DNA of 64,000 nucleotides. Origin: Chinchilla lanigera (taxonomy: Eukaryota; Chordata; Mammalia; Rodentia; Chinchillidae). Below, in pieces: positions 38,561-51,690 of the stretch. Each line of letters opens with the position of its first letter. Position 1 is the first letter of the stretch. The notes under the pieces are model-generated. The model was not told the origin of the DNA. It saw only the letters and a program-made list of their open reading frames with translations, and did no database searches. The DNA is taken from assembly GCF_000276665.1 (NCBI RefSeq), contig NW_004955405.1:10102076-10166075 (forward strand). The letters are read 5' to 3'. Both the position numbers and the translations under genes were made by a program.

Positions 38561-39419
38561 CACATCTTTTCTTCTACATTCAGTTTTTACATTAATTGAT
38601 ATTTAAGGAATATTTTGGAGAAATGTGGACCTCAGGGAAATATATTTAAAGTATCTCAAATTATCTATCAAACGGTGTGACTCAGAATAGCTTTGAGCCA
38701 TAGTTGTGTAAAGATTGTCAGAGTTCACATTCACTGTAGAAAAGTCCTATGATCAGATAACCTATCATTATGTGATAAAAAATGCTCAGGTGTAAGCAGT
38801 TAAGAGGGGCTGCAATAAAAATCTGAGCAGGAACAAGCAGAAATAGGCCCAGTACATGACCTCAAGGACGCTGGGCTGGTTCAGTGATCATTGTGTCTGT
38901 ACTACATGTACAGACACTCTAAGTTTGGAGACACCAGGCTCTAGGCAGCATTTCTCCCAAAAACTATAGAATGTAATCTTATGCACACACCCCCATAGCA
39001 GAGCTGAGATTCAGAGCTTGGCTTACTGCAAACCCTGGATTACTTCTTTACTAAGTTGTCTAGGAATTTTGGCTTTAAAAATACCAATGGCAACTCTTCA
39101 TCGAAATCACTTAAGAAACTACTGGACTCTAAAATTGCTAAGCTATGGTTTGAATTTCTTAGGCAGATTTTCAAATCTTACATATATTAAAGGTGAATTA
39201 TAGGTCCTATAAAATAGATTTTTCTAAATATTTTGTAGAAAACATGTCCCATAAAGTGTTGTGGGAAGAAGTTTCATAATCAATAGATAAGCCTGTGACT
39301 CAATGGCTTAAACCAAATTAAAGGAGCACTTTTACTGTAAAATTTTTCAGAGCCTTTGATGTGTTATTGTACACTTGGACAAGGGAAATAGTGTGGTATA
39401 TTCCTCAACTTTTTCTGGC

Positions 39420-39466
39420 CATTGATTTCTTTTGGGAGACACATTGATTTCTTTTGGGAGACACAC
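39420..39466 (+). repeat. 23-bp tandem duplication (2 copies)
   Basis: cattgatttcttttgggaga with its ca end appears twice back to back. Confidence 0.9.
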
Positions 39467-39836
39467 TATTCATGTGTGAACATTGGGATATGTTACTCAG
39501 AACTTTCTTATCCGCTTGTGAAACTGAATTTGTATGTGGAACAGAGACCAGTCCTCTCAGCATGTGACAGTTCTGTAAATTGCCCTTAACTCTGCATTTC
39601 CCCATGCGGAAGAGTCCAGAGCAGCTTATTGTCTAGAAGAGAAGGCTGAGGTCTTCTCTGATTTCCTAGGTTAGCCAGCCAGTTACTTACTAGGTACACA
39701 GCTGTGCTGTGTTGGTAGAACATCATGAGAAAAGTCCAGGTGTGGAGTACTGCTTGGAGAGTGGGAGCTAGAAATTGAAGGGACAGCATAAGACTCCAGG
39801 GGTTGCAATGAAAAGAACAATGCGTGCTTGTGTACA

Positions 39837-39863
39837 TGTGTGTGTGTGTATGTGTGTGTGTGT
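39837..39863 (+). repeat. (TG)n microsatellite
   Basis: Interrupted TG run. Confidence 0.85.
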
Positions 39864-39966
39864 ATAGGAAGTCTCTGGGAAAAAGACTAGTGAATCTTTA
39901 AGAGAGGTTTCGTTTCTTTGAAGAATGTCCAGAGATTCACTTTTCTTCCTTTATTTAAAGTGATAG

Positions 39967-40042
39967 GGGCTGGGGATTTAGCTCAGCGGCACAGCGCCTA
40001 CCTGGCAAGCGTGAGGTCGTGAGTTCGATTCCTGGTGCTGGA

Positions 40043-40072
<30 letters not shown>
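39967..40072 (+). mobile_element. ID-type SINE with 10-bp TSD
   Basis: gggctggggatttagctcag..gagttcgattcctggtgctgg, then an (AAAAC)n tail. The TSD aaagtgatag is at 39957-39966 and 40073-40082. Confidence 0.93.
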
Positions 40073-40074
<2 letters not shown>

Positions 40075-40082
40075 AGTGATAG

Positions 40083-40167
40083 TCGGGGGCGGTAGATATT
40101 GCTCCATAGAAGAACACTTGCCTAACTTAGCCTGGGCAAGGCCCTGGGTTGAATCCCTAGCACTGCC
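40083..40167 (+). mobile_element. diverged ID-like SINE ending in (GATA)n
   Basis: ggggcggtagatattgctcc..cttgcctaacttagcctgggcaag..gccctgggttgaatccctag: an A-box/B-box arrangement of an older tRNA-derived SINE, whose tail has become a tetranucleotide repeat. Confidence 0.6.
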
Positions 40168-40216
<49 letters not shown>

Positions 40217-40247
40217 GATAAAGTAAGCAAGTAAGTAAGTAAGTAAG
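40168..40247 (+). repeat. (GATA)n then (AAGT)n microsatellite
   Basis: About 13 GATA units followed by AAGT units. The AAGT run resumes at 40621-40635 after an inserted LTR. Confidence 0.93.
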
Positions 40248-40620
40248 TGTTGTGGTTTGTGTCTGGATGTTCCCCCAAATCACATGCAGTCATGGGGCAG
40301 GCTTCTAGAGTTTATGATTGATCCATGGTCCAGTGATGGCGTCATGGATGTGAATGCTACATCTGTCCTGGGGTGGGTAGTTTGCATACAATGTAAGGGA
40401 GGGAAAGAGCTGCTTGCCACTGCTCCTCCCTTTTGCTCTTGCTGCTTTTGCTATTTTCTGTGCCTACCACGAACTGTTGCCCTCTGCCATGTGCCACTCT
40501 GCCTAGGAGCCAGCCATGTATAGACTGAAACCTCCATAAACTGTGAGCTAAATAAAACCTTTCTTTAATTTTGGGCATCAGGTATTTTGTCTCAGCAATG
40601 AGAGAAAAGTAACCAACTCA
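40248..40620 (+). mobile_element. MaLR/MT-like solo LTR inside a microsatellite
   Basis: It starts TGTTGTGGTTTGTG and ends AAAAGTAACCAACTCA. A 5-bp TSD gtaag lies at 40243-40247 and 40621-40625, within the AAGT repeat. The aaataaaacc near 40550 is a poly(A)-signal-like element of the LTR. No coding capacity. Confidence 0.7.
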
Positions 40621-40654
40621 GTAAGTAAGTAAGTGAGGGCTGAGGAGCAGTATG

Positions 40655-40828
40655 GATTTCAGCTGGGAACTAGAAATGCAGCATCTTTAGGTCTACCCAG
40701 AAATGCTGAATCAGGTCTACGGCCATACCACCCTGAACGGGCCTGATCTCATCAGAAATGCTGAATCAGAATCTGCATTTTTGATAAGATTCTGTGGGTT
40801 TCATAGCTAGATTACAGTTTGAGAAGAC
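40655..40828 (+). mobile_element. MER5-type hAT relic, interrupted by a 5S insertion
   Basis: gaactagaaatgcagcatc, taggtctacccagaaatgctgaatcag, aatctgcatttttgataag, acagtttgagaag follow the MER5A order (..AGAAATGCA..CTGAATCAGAA..TTTGAGAA). Confidence 0.6.
40715..40752 (+). pseudogene. 5S rRNA-derived tailless retro-insertion (first 38 nt)
   Basis: The insert begins gtctacggccataccaccct and continues gaacgggcctgatctcat: positions 1-38 of 5S rRNA, with three or so changes. It is flanked by a perfect 17-bp duplication cagaaatgctgaatcag at 40698-40714 and 40753-40769. It has no poly(A) tail and no 3' part of 5S. This matches the tailless retropseudogene class described in mammals. Confidence 0.85.
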
Positions 40829-41689
40829 TCATGGTAGGTCATATAAACATGCCTCTTTCCTCATCAACTTCTCAAGTCCCAAGCCAAATTGGTCTTGCAT
40901 CACTTAACAGGGATACAGTCTCAGGAAAACATCATTAGGTATTTCTTTGCATACATACACAAGCTAAGGCTGATGTGATGCCACTAGGTGATATAATTTT
41001 ATGGGACCAGTGTCAACAGCAGACTGAAAAGTTATGGAGTGCATGTGTGACTAATGTACTTTGGTTTGAGCAAGTATACTCAACTTTTGATTGAGTATAA
41101 TATCAAGGTTATTAATATAATAATATCAAGGTTGATATTATAATAAGTTGATATTATAATGTTTCAGGCTGCCTTGAGTCCTGTATATTGAGTAAGAGAA
41201 CTGAGCACACCAAGGTGACCTGTGAGGAAGATGTTTGAATAGTGACCTCATATGAGGACAATTTAAAGATACCTTAGGTTATGAAGGAATCAACTCTACA
41301 CTTCATTTTATTTTATCATAATGGTTGAGATTAAGCATCTAATACTCTAGGTTTTACGTAAGACTAGGCTTATCAGGGTTGGATGGCAAAAGCAGTTAGA
41401 GTCCATTACCTTACACGTCTCAGTAGAGTAGGGCTGATAAGCTTTTCACAAGAAGTTGCAGCAGGGAATGAGGCAATACCTGCAGCTCTGTGGGAGGAGC
41501 TTGCTAATGGCTATTTGAGTCCATCAACTGGTTTGACTCCTAAATTCAAATTGATATAGTAAAAGGGAGCCTAGAGAGGAAGACTGGGCTAAAACACTAC
41601 CCTGAACTCCTCCATTCTGAGGAGAGTTGTATGAAACAATACAACCCTAAAGTAATGAATGGGGCTAGAGGATCTGTATTTAGAGGGCA

Positions 41690-41905
41690 AGCTCTGGTGG
41701 TAGGTCACTTAACTCAAGCTTGACTACTCTTCAGATGAATGACCTTGAGTAAATTGTTTGACTTCATCAATCCTCAGTTTCATTGTCTCTGGAGTAGGAA
41801 CAATACCACAGCAGTACATTTTCATAGAGAGATTGTAGAGGTTAAATGAAACAATACATGCAAGTGTTCTCAGGGGGCCTGGCCTAAAGAACGTTCTCAA
41901 AGTGG
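41690..41905 (+). mobile_element. MIR SINE relic
   Basis: cttgactactcttcagatgaatgaccttgagtaaattg..cctcagtttcattgtctctgg..gtagaggttaaatgaaacaatacatg. Confidence 0.65.
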
Positions 41906-44205
41906 GTCCTTTGTGTCCAAAGCAGCAGAGGATTGGCGCTAAAAGAGACAGGGTCCCTGCTGTTTGCTAATACAGAGTGGAAGGCATTTTGTTCAAGGTC
42001 CTTTCCCATCCAGGGTGAGAGGTATAAATGCTAACCAAATTTGACCAAGTATGTATAAAGTACCTACCACATACTGACCTCTAGGGTACTATGGAGTGTG
42101 TGTGCATAGATGTGTGCGCACACACAAATTCCTAATGTGAAAGCCCGTATGTGTGGGATATATCATGCACATAAAATGGAGAAAATATCTTCAATAACAA
42201 TGATTTTTATAGTTGTGGGGTGAGTTACAGTACTATACAAAACATCTGGAATTCTTGTCAATAGTTTACAAAAGACTGTGTGTTGGGATCAGTCTGCTCC
42301 GGTAGGGCTCGCAGGGATTTTTTCAGAATTGATTATAGTAAAAAGTAGCTTGATTCTTCATAAGCTTAAGTATTGTTTTAAAATTCTCTACAGATAATGC
42401 ATTTCCTTGTTGCCTGCCTCTGGTGGCAGGCCGTTCCCTTCCCTTCACCCCCGGCACTCCGCTGCTGTCATGTCGCTCAGCAGGAAGAGAAAGACAGTGA
42501 GGGAGTCGAAGGTCACGCAGTCAGATGAGGACAAGTCAGAGTAGGGTAAGGAGGTGGAGACTGGGTGGTCAGGAGAGCCTGCTCTTAACATATGAAATTA
42601 TATACACAGGATATTCGTTGTAGTGCATAGGTTTTTTAAAAAGTATTTCACAGTTATTAAACACCCAGTCTGTACTAGGCACTGTGCTGAGTGAGGTCGC
42701 TGAGGGCTGCAATGGAGCTTTGGGGCAGGGCAGTTGGTGGTGTGAAGGTACTGGGAGACTCATTAGAGCAAACTCAGATAGGGCTATTGAGTTGTAAATA
42801 GTCTCACCGGTGTATTCACGTGAAGACTGTGTTTTAATACCGTCGGGTCCTGCGCCGTGCTCAGGAGAATCACGCCCTGTAGGCATTCTGTCTACTTCAG
42901 TGTGCTACATCAGGCTGCAATGTGAAAGAAACACTGGCTGCCTGAGGGGCAGCATGTGAATGTCACGGGTGTACATATAACTTCCACTACCTACAGGGAG
43001 TTGTCTCTTTCATGGCCCCCTTTTTGATTTGCATAAGATTCAGCTCCCAGGAAACTATTTTCTCTATTCATCGTCCAAAACAGAAAAGCATGTTATGTGT
43101 CCAAGAGGAGGAATTTTGAAGGCAAATTATTCTATTTTTTTAATCAGCTGCTAGGAATCGCTTGGTTTTTACAACTGTCTCATACAGAAGCCAGAGACAG
43201 AGTTGGCCTCTCAGCGAATGACTCAAGGTGTTTGTCATTTTCTGGGGTCTGCTTTATGAAAATCCTTCACAGAGACAAATTCAGAACACAAAGGCCAAAG
43301 AAAGCCTGCTCTGATTGCTTAGATTCTGGTAGGGTGACTGTGAGCAGGAACGGATGAAAAGAGCAATCCCAAGCAACAATATTTTTCTTGAGTTAATCAT
43401 TGCCTTATTTTGGTGATTTACCTAGTTTTGAAGGTAGATTTCATTAATTCTTTCCTCAAATTATCTGAAAAGAACTGCAAAATTTCTCTGAACATACTAG
43501 AATGTATTTAGCATAGAAGGGTGTAAAATATAATGAAATAAAAGACTAGCTGTGGTGAATTGCAGTCCCCGAGCACAGGGATTTTTTTTCGTTATTTCTC
43601 TGAAGGATGAATATGCTTTTGTTTTGCAGGCAGTTACTTTGCTCAGACTCAAACTATAAACTCTGTCTCTTGGGAAGAAGCTCATATTTCAGTGTCTGCC
43701 CCACACACAGCTAGCTTCAGGATCAGCAAGAGACTTGGGCAGTTTTAGACAAATCTGGCTTCCTTCTCTCAGTATCACTCTTTTCCAAGATTCCCTTTCT
43801 TTTTTTTAGCAGTCATGTTTATCCCACATTCTTTCCTGGCTATTCAGGCCAGAAGGACTGGATTTTTATGGAGTTTTAGCTGGGCTTTGAATTTGATTAG
43901 ACTTTCATGCTGAAAACTGCAAGTAGGTAACCCACAATCTGTAATTATTTCCTACCATCTTGACTAGTGAAACTCTGTATCGGCTCTAAAGTGTAGAGTT
44001 TTTATCTGTGGAAAAGGCAGCTTTGGTGGAGCCAGTCATATCAGATAGAGGTCAGTCACACTGGAAGCAAAAGAGCTGTTGGTGATTCGTTCGTATCTCT
44101 TCTTTATCTGTTTGTTTGCTCTCTGTCTTTAATTTTAAAGGCTTTCTGACAATATCTGGTATTTCCTTGCTCCCGTTTAAGAAGTTCTATATACAAACAA
44201 TTCTT

Positions 44206-44329
44206 CTTTTTTTTTGTTTTTTTGTTTTTGTTTGTTTGTTTGTTTTTGTTTTTCCAGCACCGGGAATTGAACTCACAACCTCGCTCTTGCCAGGCAGGCG
44301 CTGTGCCGCTGAGCTAAATCCCCAGCCCC
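44206..44329 (-). mobile_element. ID-type SINE (antisense)
   Basis: Poly-T/(TTTG)n tail, then agcaccgggaattgaactca..cttgccaggcaggcgctgtgc..gctaaatccccagccccc. A possible short TSD, attctt, lies at its ends. Confidence 0.9.
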
Positions 44330-45034
44330 CAAGCCATTATTCTTAAAAGGTGAATTTCATTGCAATGTGATCAGAGAGGAACAGGCTATTTCCTTGGTAA
44401 CTTAACAAATCAGGTCCCTTTGTCCCTTCAGTACATTTAAACTTTCTTGGGAGCAGTGTTCTCATTTCTTACTAATGAAGTATTGGTTTGGTTGGGTTCA
44501 AAGCAGAGTTGAGGGAGGTACCAGCATTTAGAGTTTTAGCGCCTCCTTCCATATTCATTCCAGCAACTCATCGGCAGCCTTAACTGTGTTTCGTAACCCT
44601 GTACAATTTTCCTGGCTCCATTCCACTTCTGCTGGGGTGGCAGGTGGGGAAGCTGATGTAATGGTTAGATTGTTTCTTAATTGAAGCTTCAACCAACGCT
44701 GTTTTAAGTCTATCCTTGTCCCTGAATTTAGAGATTTTATGTGATTCCAGTGTCATAGGCTTTTTTGAAGATTTGTTGCACTAGATCATTCATTTTTAAA
44801 ATGAAAATTTCCTTGCACCTCAACATATAAAACTGAAAAAAAATGTTTTTCCCCAGGTACTAAAAAAATATTCTTTTGTAAACTTTTGAACTCTTTCTAA
44901 GAGCTAGGGATAGTCCAGAACGTATAGAGAGGGAAAACTATTACTTTAGCAACAACATTGTACGTGCTCTTAGCTCAAACCGCGTGTACAGCTGTCTCTC
45001 TGGTGTAAGAATTTTAACAACAATCACACTGTTA

Positions 45035-45235
45035 ACTAACCTTCACTGACACTCACAATATTGGGAACAGTGTGCTCTGTGCTTATATAGACACTGCACT
45101 TCTTGCAACAATGCTTTGAGTCAGTATAGTAAGTACTTCCGTCTCATCAGTGGGGAAACAGAGGCCTGAAGAGGTTATTTGCTCGTGGATGCATAACTAG
45201 GAGGTGAAAGAGCTGGGACTCAAAGCCCGGTCACA
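45035..45235 (-). mobile_element. MIR SINE relic (antisense)
   Basis: ttcactgacactcacaatatt..gtaagtacttccgtctcatcag..aaacagaggcctgaagagg..ctaggaggtgaaagagctggg. It lies 150 bp upstream of exon 3. Confidence 0.6.
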
Positions 45236-45351
45236 GCCACGGAGGACACCGGGTGTGGTCTATGGGCTTTGCTCCCACCCCCCAGCACCTGGTATCCTCA
45301 CTGGGGGTGCTGGACACTGGAGGCTGCCTCCTGTTTGTGACGAGCGTATGA

Positions 45352-46527
<1,176 letters not shown>

Positions 46528-46619
46528 AGATTCATTGCCACCAACCAAGAAGAGAAAGCATATACAGACGCTGGAGGAGTCAGAGGACTGCGGCATGTGG
46601 GTCCCCCCCTCCAGACCAA
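46528..46619 (+). CDS. MYRFL: MYRFL coding exon 5 (basic KKRK motif)
   Basis: It is preceded by gatttcag and followed by gtgagt (46620). It completes a Gly codon and reads DSLPPTKKRKHIQTLEESED, then CGMWVPPSRP, residues 155-186, leaving phase 1 after 92 nt. PPTKKRKH at residues 159-166 is a classical monopartite nuclear-localisation-like motif, in the position where MYRF has SKKRKHSES. This fits release of the N-terminal fragment to the nucleus. A run of seven C's (46603-46609) makes the exon prone to sequencing slips, but the frame is intact as given. Confidence 0.94.
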
Positions 46620-46979
46620 GTGAGTGAACCTGGGCCATCGGGAGGGTAACACTACCAAGGCCTTGGCCATCGGATCACGGCTTTGTGCTGGGCTTTGAAC
46701 AGCCCTAAAAATTATGTTCTTTCTCACAGCAGGGCAGCGATAGGCTCTTTATTTCTTCCCTCTGGACATGTCTTTCATGCAGTTGGGGTCATACCCGCGC
46801 TTGCAGGGAGAGGCACGCTTCTGTTTCTCAGTGTGGTGAAATGCCAGGCTTCAATTTGAGACCGTGTCTCAGAGGACACAGGCTTGGCCCCAGGCCTGGG
46901 GAAATGGTATAGTGTCTTTGAGAGCTTGTGGGTGCCTATTGCTTTGTTCAGTACAGGAACAATGCAGATTAACACAGAA

Positions 46980-47100
46980 ATCTTGGTAAAAGTGCAGATT
47001 CTGGCTCAGTAGATCTGAGCTGGGTCTAAAACCTACATTTCTAACAAGTTTCTAGGTGATATCAATACTATTGGGTCTTGGAAGTTGCTCTGAGATGCAA
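46980..47100 (-). mobile_element. MER5-like hAT fragment
   Basis: gattctggctcagtagatct..tacatttctaacaagtttctaggtgatatc resembles MER5. Confidence 0.5.
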
Positions 47101-49194
47101 GGCTTCAGCTTGAAGTCTGCACTGAAAGGAAGGTGGGAATTGAGTCTTTCTTGCACGTGCTTCACGTTGGCAAATTTCCAGTAGATCTTTGAGGTTTGTA
47201 ACATTATTTTAGAAGTCTTCCATCGGAATCATGTGATACCCAGGTAGTCAGACTACCTAGATCTTTGTCCTGTGTAGCGTGTGATACATCATGTTTTGAA
47301 CTTAGAGACCTGATCAATATGAAGACAGGTTGGCCTTTTGGAATCTGAAGACTTAAACTGTGAGAACCTTCCATAGTCTAAATGCCACAGCATTTTCTAG
47401 GGAAAAGGATAATACTCTGGGCCAACTTTATGAACTACTGTAAGTACTCAAATGTAAGCAGTGTGAACAGCACCCCCAATTCACAGAACCGTGAGTCAGC
47501 CTGGCAGGAAGCCCAGGGTTTCCTCTTGGGGCTTCCCCCTCCACTCCTGTCACAAAACGTAGAGATTTATTCTGCTCTGAAAGGAGAAGCATGCAGCTTT
47601 CTTACCAATGGGGGTTGCTGCCTTTGCCTTTAACAGTCCATGGCTGGAGTGAGACATCTGGCTTCACCGCTGGCATGGCCAGAGCGGCTCCTTCAGTGGA
47701 CAGTGAGAACACCCTTCCAGCCCAGCCCAGTGTGTCGCTGTTTCCTGGGAGTGCTGTGTCACGTGGTGCTGGACTTCCAGCCCTTTTATAAAGTAAACTT
47801 CTCATAGCCTCCTTTCCCTTTACATGGATCCACCATGGCCAAGAGTCAACGTTTTCCCCCAACTTTAGAAGCAAAATACTGTTTCAGCCCTGGCAATATA
47901 ATGTGCTAATTAGAGCCCCTTTGTAGATAATATAGAGCTTTCTGCCCACCTTCCTGTGGAAGGTTACCCTAATTTCTTCAGGGATTCCTGAGTCTTGCCT
48001 GCAGCTTCTTTATGATCCTCAAATATAAATGCTGAGCAAATTCTTAGCCAGATGAGGAAACCATCTGTTCACTCTCCTGCAGATACAGCAGCTCACTGGG
48101 GGTGCAGGGCAGTCACTTAAACCTTCCAAGTGTTCCCTCAGTGGACCAGATTGCTGCTCAAATCACTCTACAGTTAACCTCCGTCCTGTGATGATTTTCT
48201 GCTGCCTGTCCAAGCTGGACAGGACACTGATTTTTTTCATCATCTTTAGAGAAAGCTTAGGGAGAACAACTGAAGAATCTCAACAGTGAGGGAACCGTGA
48301 ATCCCTTAAGTCCTATTTAAAGGCTACTGAAGAGCTGACTAAAAATAATTGGTTGCAGACAACTGTTCAAGAATGAAAATGAGCAGGTTCACAGGGAAAG
48401 TGGGGGAGATGAAGGTAAGAACTTAGTTCATCCAAATACCATGTTTTCATTACCGTTTATATTTTTAGCTTCAGTGTGCCAGTGTAGATCTTCTACTTGA
48501 TGTTGCAGGGTCTTTACAAGGGCTCGAGGAGAGCACACATGGGTGGAGGAAGGAGGAGCTTCATCTAGGCTTGTAGGCAGGAGTAGGATCGCCAATTTTC
48601 TGTGGGAAAAGATATTCTAAATCAGTTAATCAGACTACTCTACTGACCTCTTTCTAGGCAACATACATTGGCTAAGAATTCCAAGAGTCCATTTGTGGAG
48701 CCAAATGTACAGTCACTGGGTTGTTGTGAGCAGATGAGGAATCTTGTTTTGAGAGCAAGCTGCTAATGAGCAGGCTCCTGTTAACTGCTTCCTGCCTCCA
48801 CCCGCCCAAATGAAAGAGGTTCTTGGCCTCCCTGGCAGGCTTCGACCCTTTCATGTTTTTAACCTCAAATACAAAAGGGTTTTCCAGCCCCAGTCATGAC
48901 CTTTGGCCCACAGGGAGAGGTACACTGGCTGAATTCACCCTGAGTAGTCGGAAGAGTGCCTGTCTTGCCTCTAAAGATCGGGACTCTCAGAGCATTTCTT
49001 TTCTTTAGCAAATGAGTCATAATTTCTACTTCACTATCTCTGAGACTTTTAAAAGCAAACAGGATATGTTGCAAAGCATTCAAATGCAAGTTGTCAGCTT
49101 TCTCTGAAGGTTGGAACTTGGGCAGTTTATTATGTTCGCACTTCTACTCTGTGTTAGAATTTCTCCCATGAGCCTCAAATAACATGAAAGGAAG

Positions 49195-49295
49195 GTGATT
49201 TGAAACCCAGTTCTTCCACTTAAGACCTGTGACACTGGGCAAGTTCTGTCAGGTCTCTGAGGCTCAATTTCCACATTAATGAGATCAAGAGTCTT
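49195..49295 (+). mobile_element. MIR SINE relic
   Basis: gaaacccagttcttccactt..tgacactgggcaagttctg..ggctcaatttccacattaat. Confidence 0.55.
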
Positions 49296-49329
49296 TGCCT
49301 CATACATTGTAAAGATATTTACTGGCATC

Positions 49330-49580
49330 TCCTCAAGGGAATCCTACAAGCAACGACTCCACACCTAAGAACAAGCCTAGCAGAAGTGTGTGCACATGTT
49401 CTCCAAAGAAAATGCGCAAGAATGTCCACCACAGAATCACTCACAACAGCCACGAGCTGGCCATTACTGGCAGAAAATGGCCACTAACAGCAATGTAAAC
49501 TGTGGCACGTTGACATGATAAGAAAACAAGGAAAATGAGCAAAGGACTGCTAGTCATTGTAGTCCATTTCTGTAAGTTCC
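49330..49580 (+). mobile_element. old L1 3' end fragment
   Basis: tcctacaagcaacgactccac, gcacatgttctccaaagaaaatg, agaatgtccaccacagaatcac, gtaaactgtggcacgttgac: the ORF2 C-terminal region of an old L1, heavily mutated. Confidence 0.5.
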
Positions 49581-50349
49581 TCTCTGCTGTGAGATTTCAG
49601 GACAATATTCAATTTTAAGCAGAAGAAAGTAATTATTGGAAGGGGGCATGTGGGTATTTCCTAGAGGGCTGGAAGTAGCCTATGGCTTGATCTAGCAGTA
49701 GTTATGTAGTAGAATTCATTGCATAAAGAAGTGTAAAATTGTGTGCTCATACCTGGGTACTTTTATTCTTGTATAGAATACTTCAATAAAGGAAATTTAT
49801 TGAAAAAAATTATCCTCCCCTTGGAAACCAGTTAAGGGGTGAAGGACAGTGGCTGTGGTACAGAAATGATTCAGAATAGTAGTTGTTAGTATTAGAAGTA
49901 GTAGGAAATCCCAGCTCTGGTTTCAGAGTTGGAATTTCAGTGTGGGCCTGTGGTTCCCAGGCCTTTCTAGCAGATAGGCAACTCCCATGTAACACACAAC
50001 TATGTAACTCCTGTTTGAGTAGCTGCTCTGATGTCTTTGCTGTACTGATGGGAAAGAGCAGCTAATGCCACTATCTTTGAGGACAATGACAATGCCCCTG
50101 AATTCCTGACCACTGTCCCTATCAATGTCTGTTGGAATAGAGCTGGCCTTTAGCCATGCAACTAGGCACATTGGCTTTACTGCCACAGGGCTTGTGTCAG
50201 CTGGTATCCAGTTGGGAACACCTGGAAGTTTCTTTACATTAACTAGAGTAGTGGGAGGCCAAGAACAGATCTATTCCCCAGGGCTTCTTAGGAATAACTG
50301 AAGCAAGGATGGGCAATACTGTCAGTATCCCTAATAATACCTAAAGGTA

Positions 50350-50535
50350 GCATTGTTTAGATGCTCCCTGGTGGCAGATGCCTGGGCTGAGCACTTTGTA
50401 GACATCTCCTCCCTCAACCCCTTCAGCAGCTGCAGGAGGAGGCATATGGTTATTCTAGTTCTGTAGATGAAGAAACCAAAGCTCATAGAGCATAAATAAA
50501 TTTCCTGTGAGTGTTTGGGTATCAGGTGTGTTTAG
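50350..50535 (-). mobile_element. MIR SINE relic (antisense), weak
   Basis: gagcactttgtagacatctc..ttctgtagatgaagaaaccaaagctcatag is MIR-like. Confidence 0.4.
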
Positions 50536-51577
50536 GTCTCACACTGATCCTTTTTGATCATTTCTTCGTTACAGCAGAGAGGAAGGAGAGAAGGAAGAAC
50601 TAGTTCCCCCTGTTCTCTGAATTTGGTGGGAGCAGAGCTATGAAATGATTTTATTTTTGTGTTTTTTTTTTTTTGTTTTTTTTTTTTTAAAAAAACATTT
50701 TAGGCCAGGTAGCTTTTGGAGGAGTAAGGACATGTGGAAGTCCTTGCCTGGCCCACCCCCAGTCTTACTTCATGGGAAGAAAGTTTTTTAGGATTCCAAG
50801 AAATCTTTCCTAAGTAATTGTTTTACAAAAACTAAAAAATATCTGTTTTGCTTAGATGACATTTAATGATGAGATTTCGAGAAAACACATTTTCTATAAC
50901 ATTTAGGATTGTTTGGGAGGCTGGTCAATTTGTTTATTTTATGAAGTACTCAATGGAAATGTAATGGAAAAGTTAGAGGAGTAACAGAAAACCTGGCCCT
51001 TTTCTCCTGCATCTCCCATGCTGTGGCTTAGCGGCACATTCTGTAGAAGCAAACGTCTACTTCCGTGTTATTGCTGATAGTCTGCACCTGGTCTCACTAA
51101 CGCCTACCATTTCCCTTTCTCTCCCGATGTCAGGCAAGAGTGATGGTAGGGGTATTAGAAAAAAAAGGGAAACAGCAAATGTACCAGTCACATTTTACAT
51201 GAAAACCGAGGTTAAACTGTATGGTTTGGCAGGCATACTCAAATTAAGACAGATAACTTTAAAGGTTATGCAAAAATAGTGGTTGGCCATGTGAAATCGC
51301 TGTTATTTCATCACTTTGAAATACAAAACTGGCAATATCTTACAGATGATGCTATGTACTAACAAGATCTGCTAGTTTCCCTTGATTTTAACTTCTGCAG
51401 TGCTTTCGCTTCTGCTACTCTCTGCTTGTGCAATGTTGCAGGGTGAGCAGCACGCATGTGTTTCTATTTTCAGCTGAGGGAAGTAAGATTGTAAGTGAAT
51501 AACTCATCTAAGTACACAAAGCTTTTTGGAACAACGGAATATTAGTGCCACAAAGACCTGTAACAAATTAAGATATA

Positions 51578-51690
51578 ATGGGGCTGGGGATTTAGCTCAG
51601 CGGCAAAAAGCGCCTGCCTGGCAAGCGCAAGGTTGTGAGTTCGGTTCCCGGTACCGGAGAAAAACCAAAAAAAAAAAACAAAACAAAACA
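51578..51690 (+). mobile_element. ID-type SINE with perfect 16-bp TSD
   Basis: ggggctggggatttagctca..gcctggcaagcgcaagg..gttcggttcccggtacc, then an A/C tail. The TSD aacaaattaagatata is at 51562-51577 and 51691-51706. Young copy. Confidence 0.95.

Noticed and set aside
39967..40040. tRNA gene-like sequence with A and B boxes
   Set aside because: It is the tRNA-derived head of an ID SINE with an A-tail and TSD; many copies in both orientations in the window.
39837..40247. CRISPR-like regularly spaced repeats
   Set aside because: These are microsatellites ((TG)n, (AAAAC)n, (GATA)n, (AAGT)n) without spacers; the genome is mammalian.
40248..40620. Possible small gene with a polyadenylation signal
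   Set aside because: The aataaa-like element belongs to a MaLR-like solo LTR; the open frames (40257-40523, 40357-40578) lie inside it.
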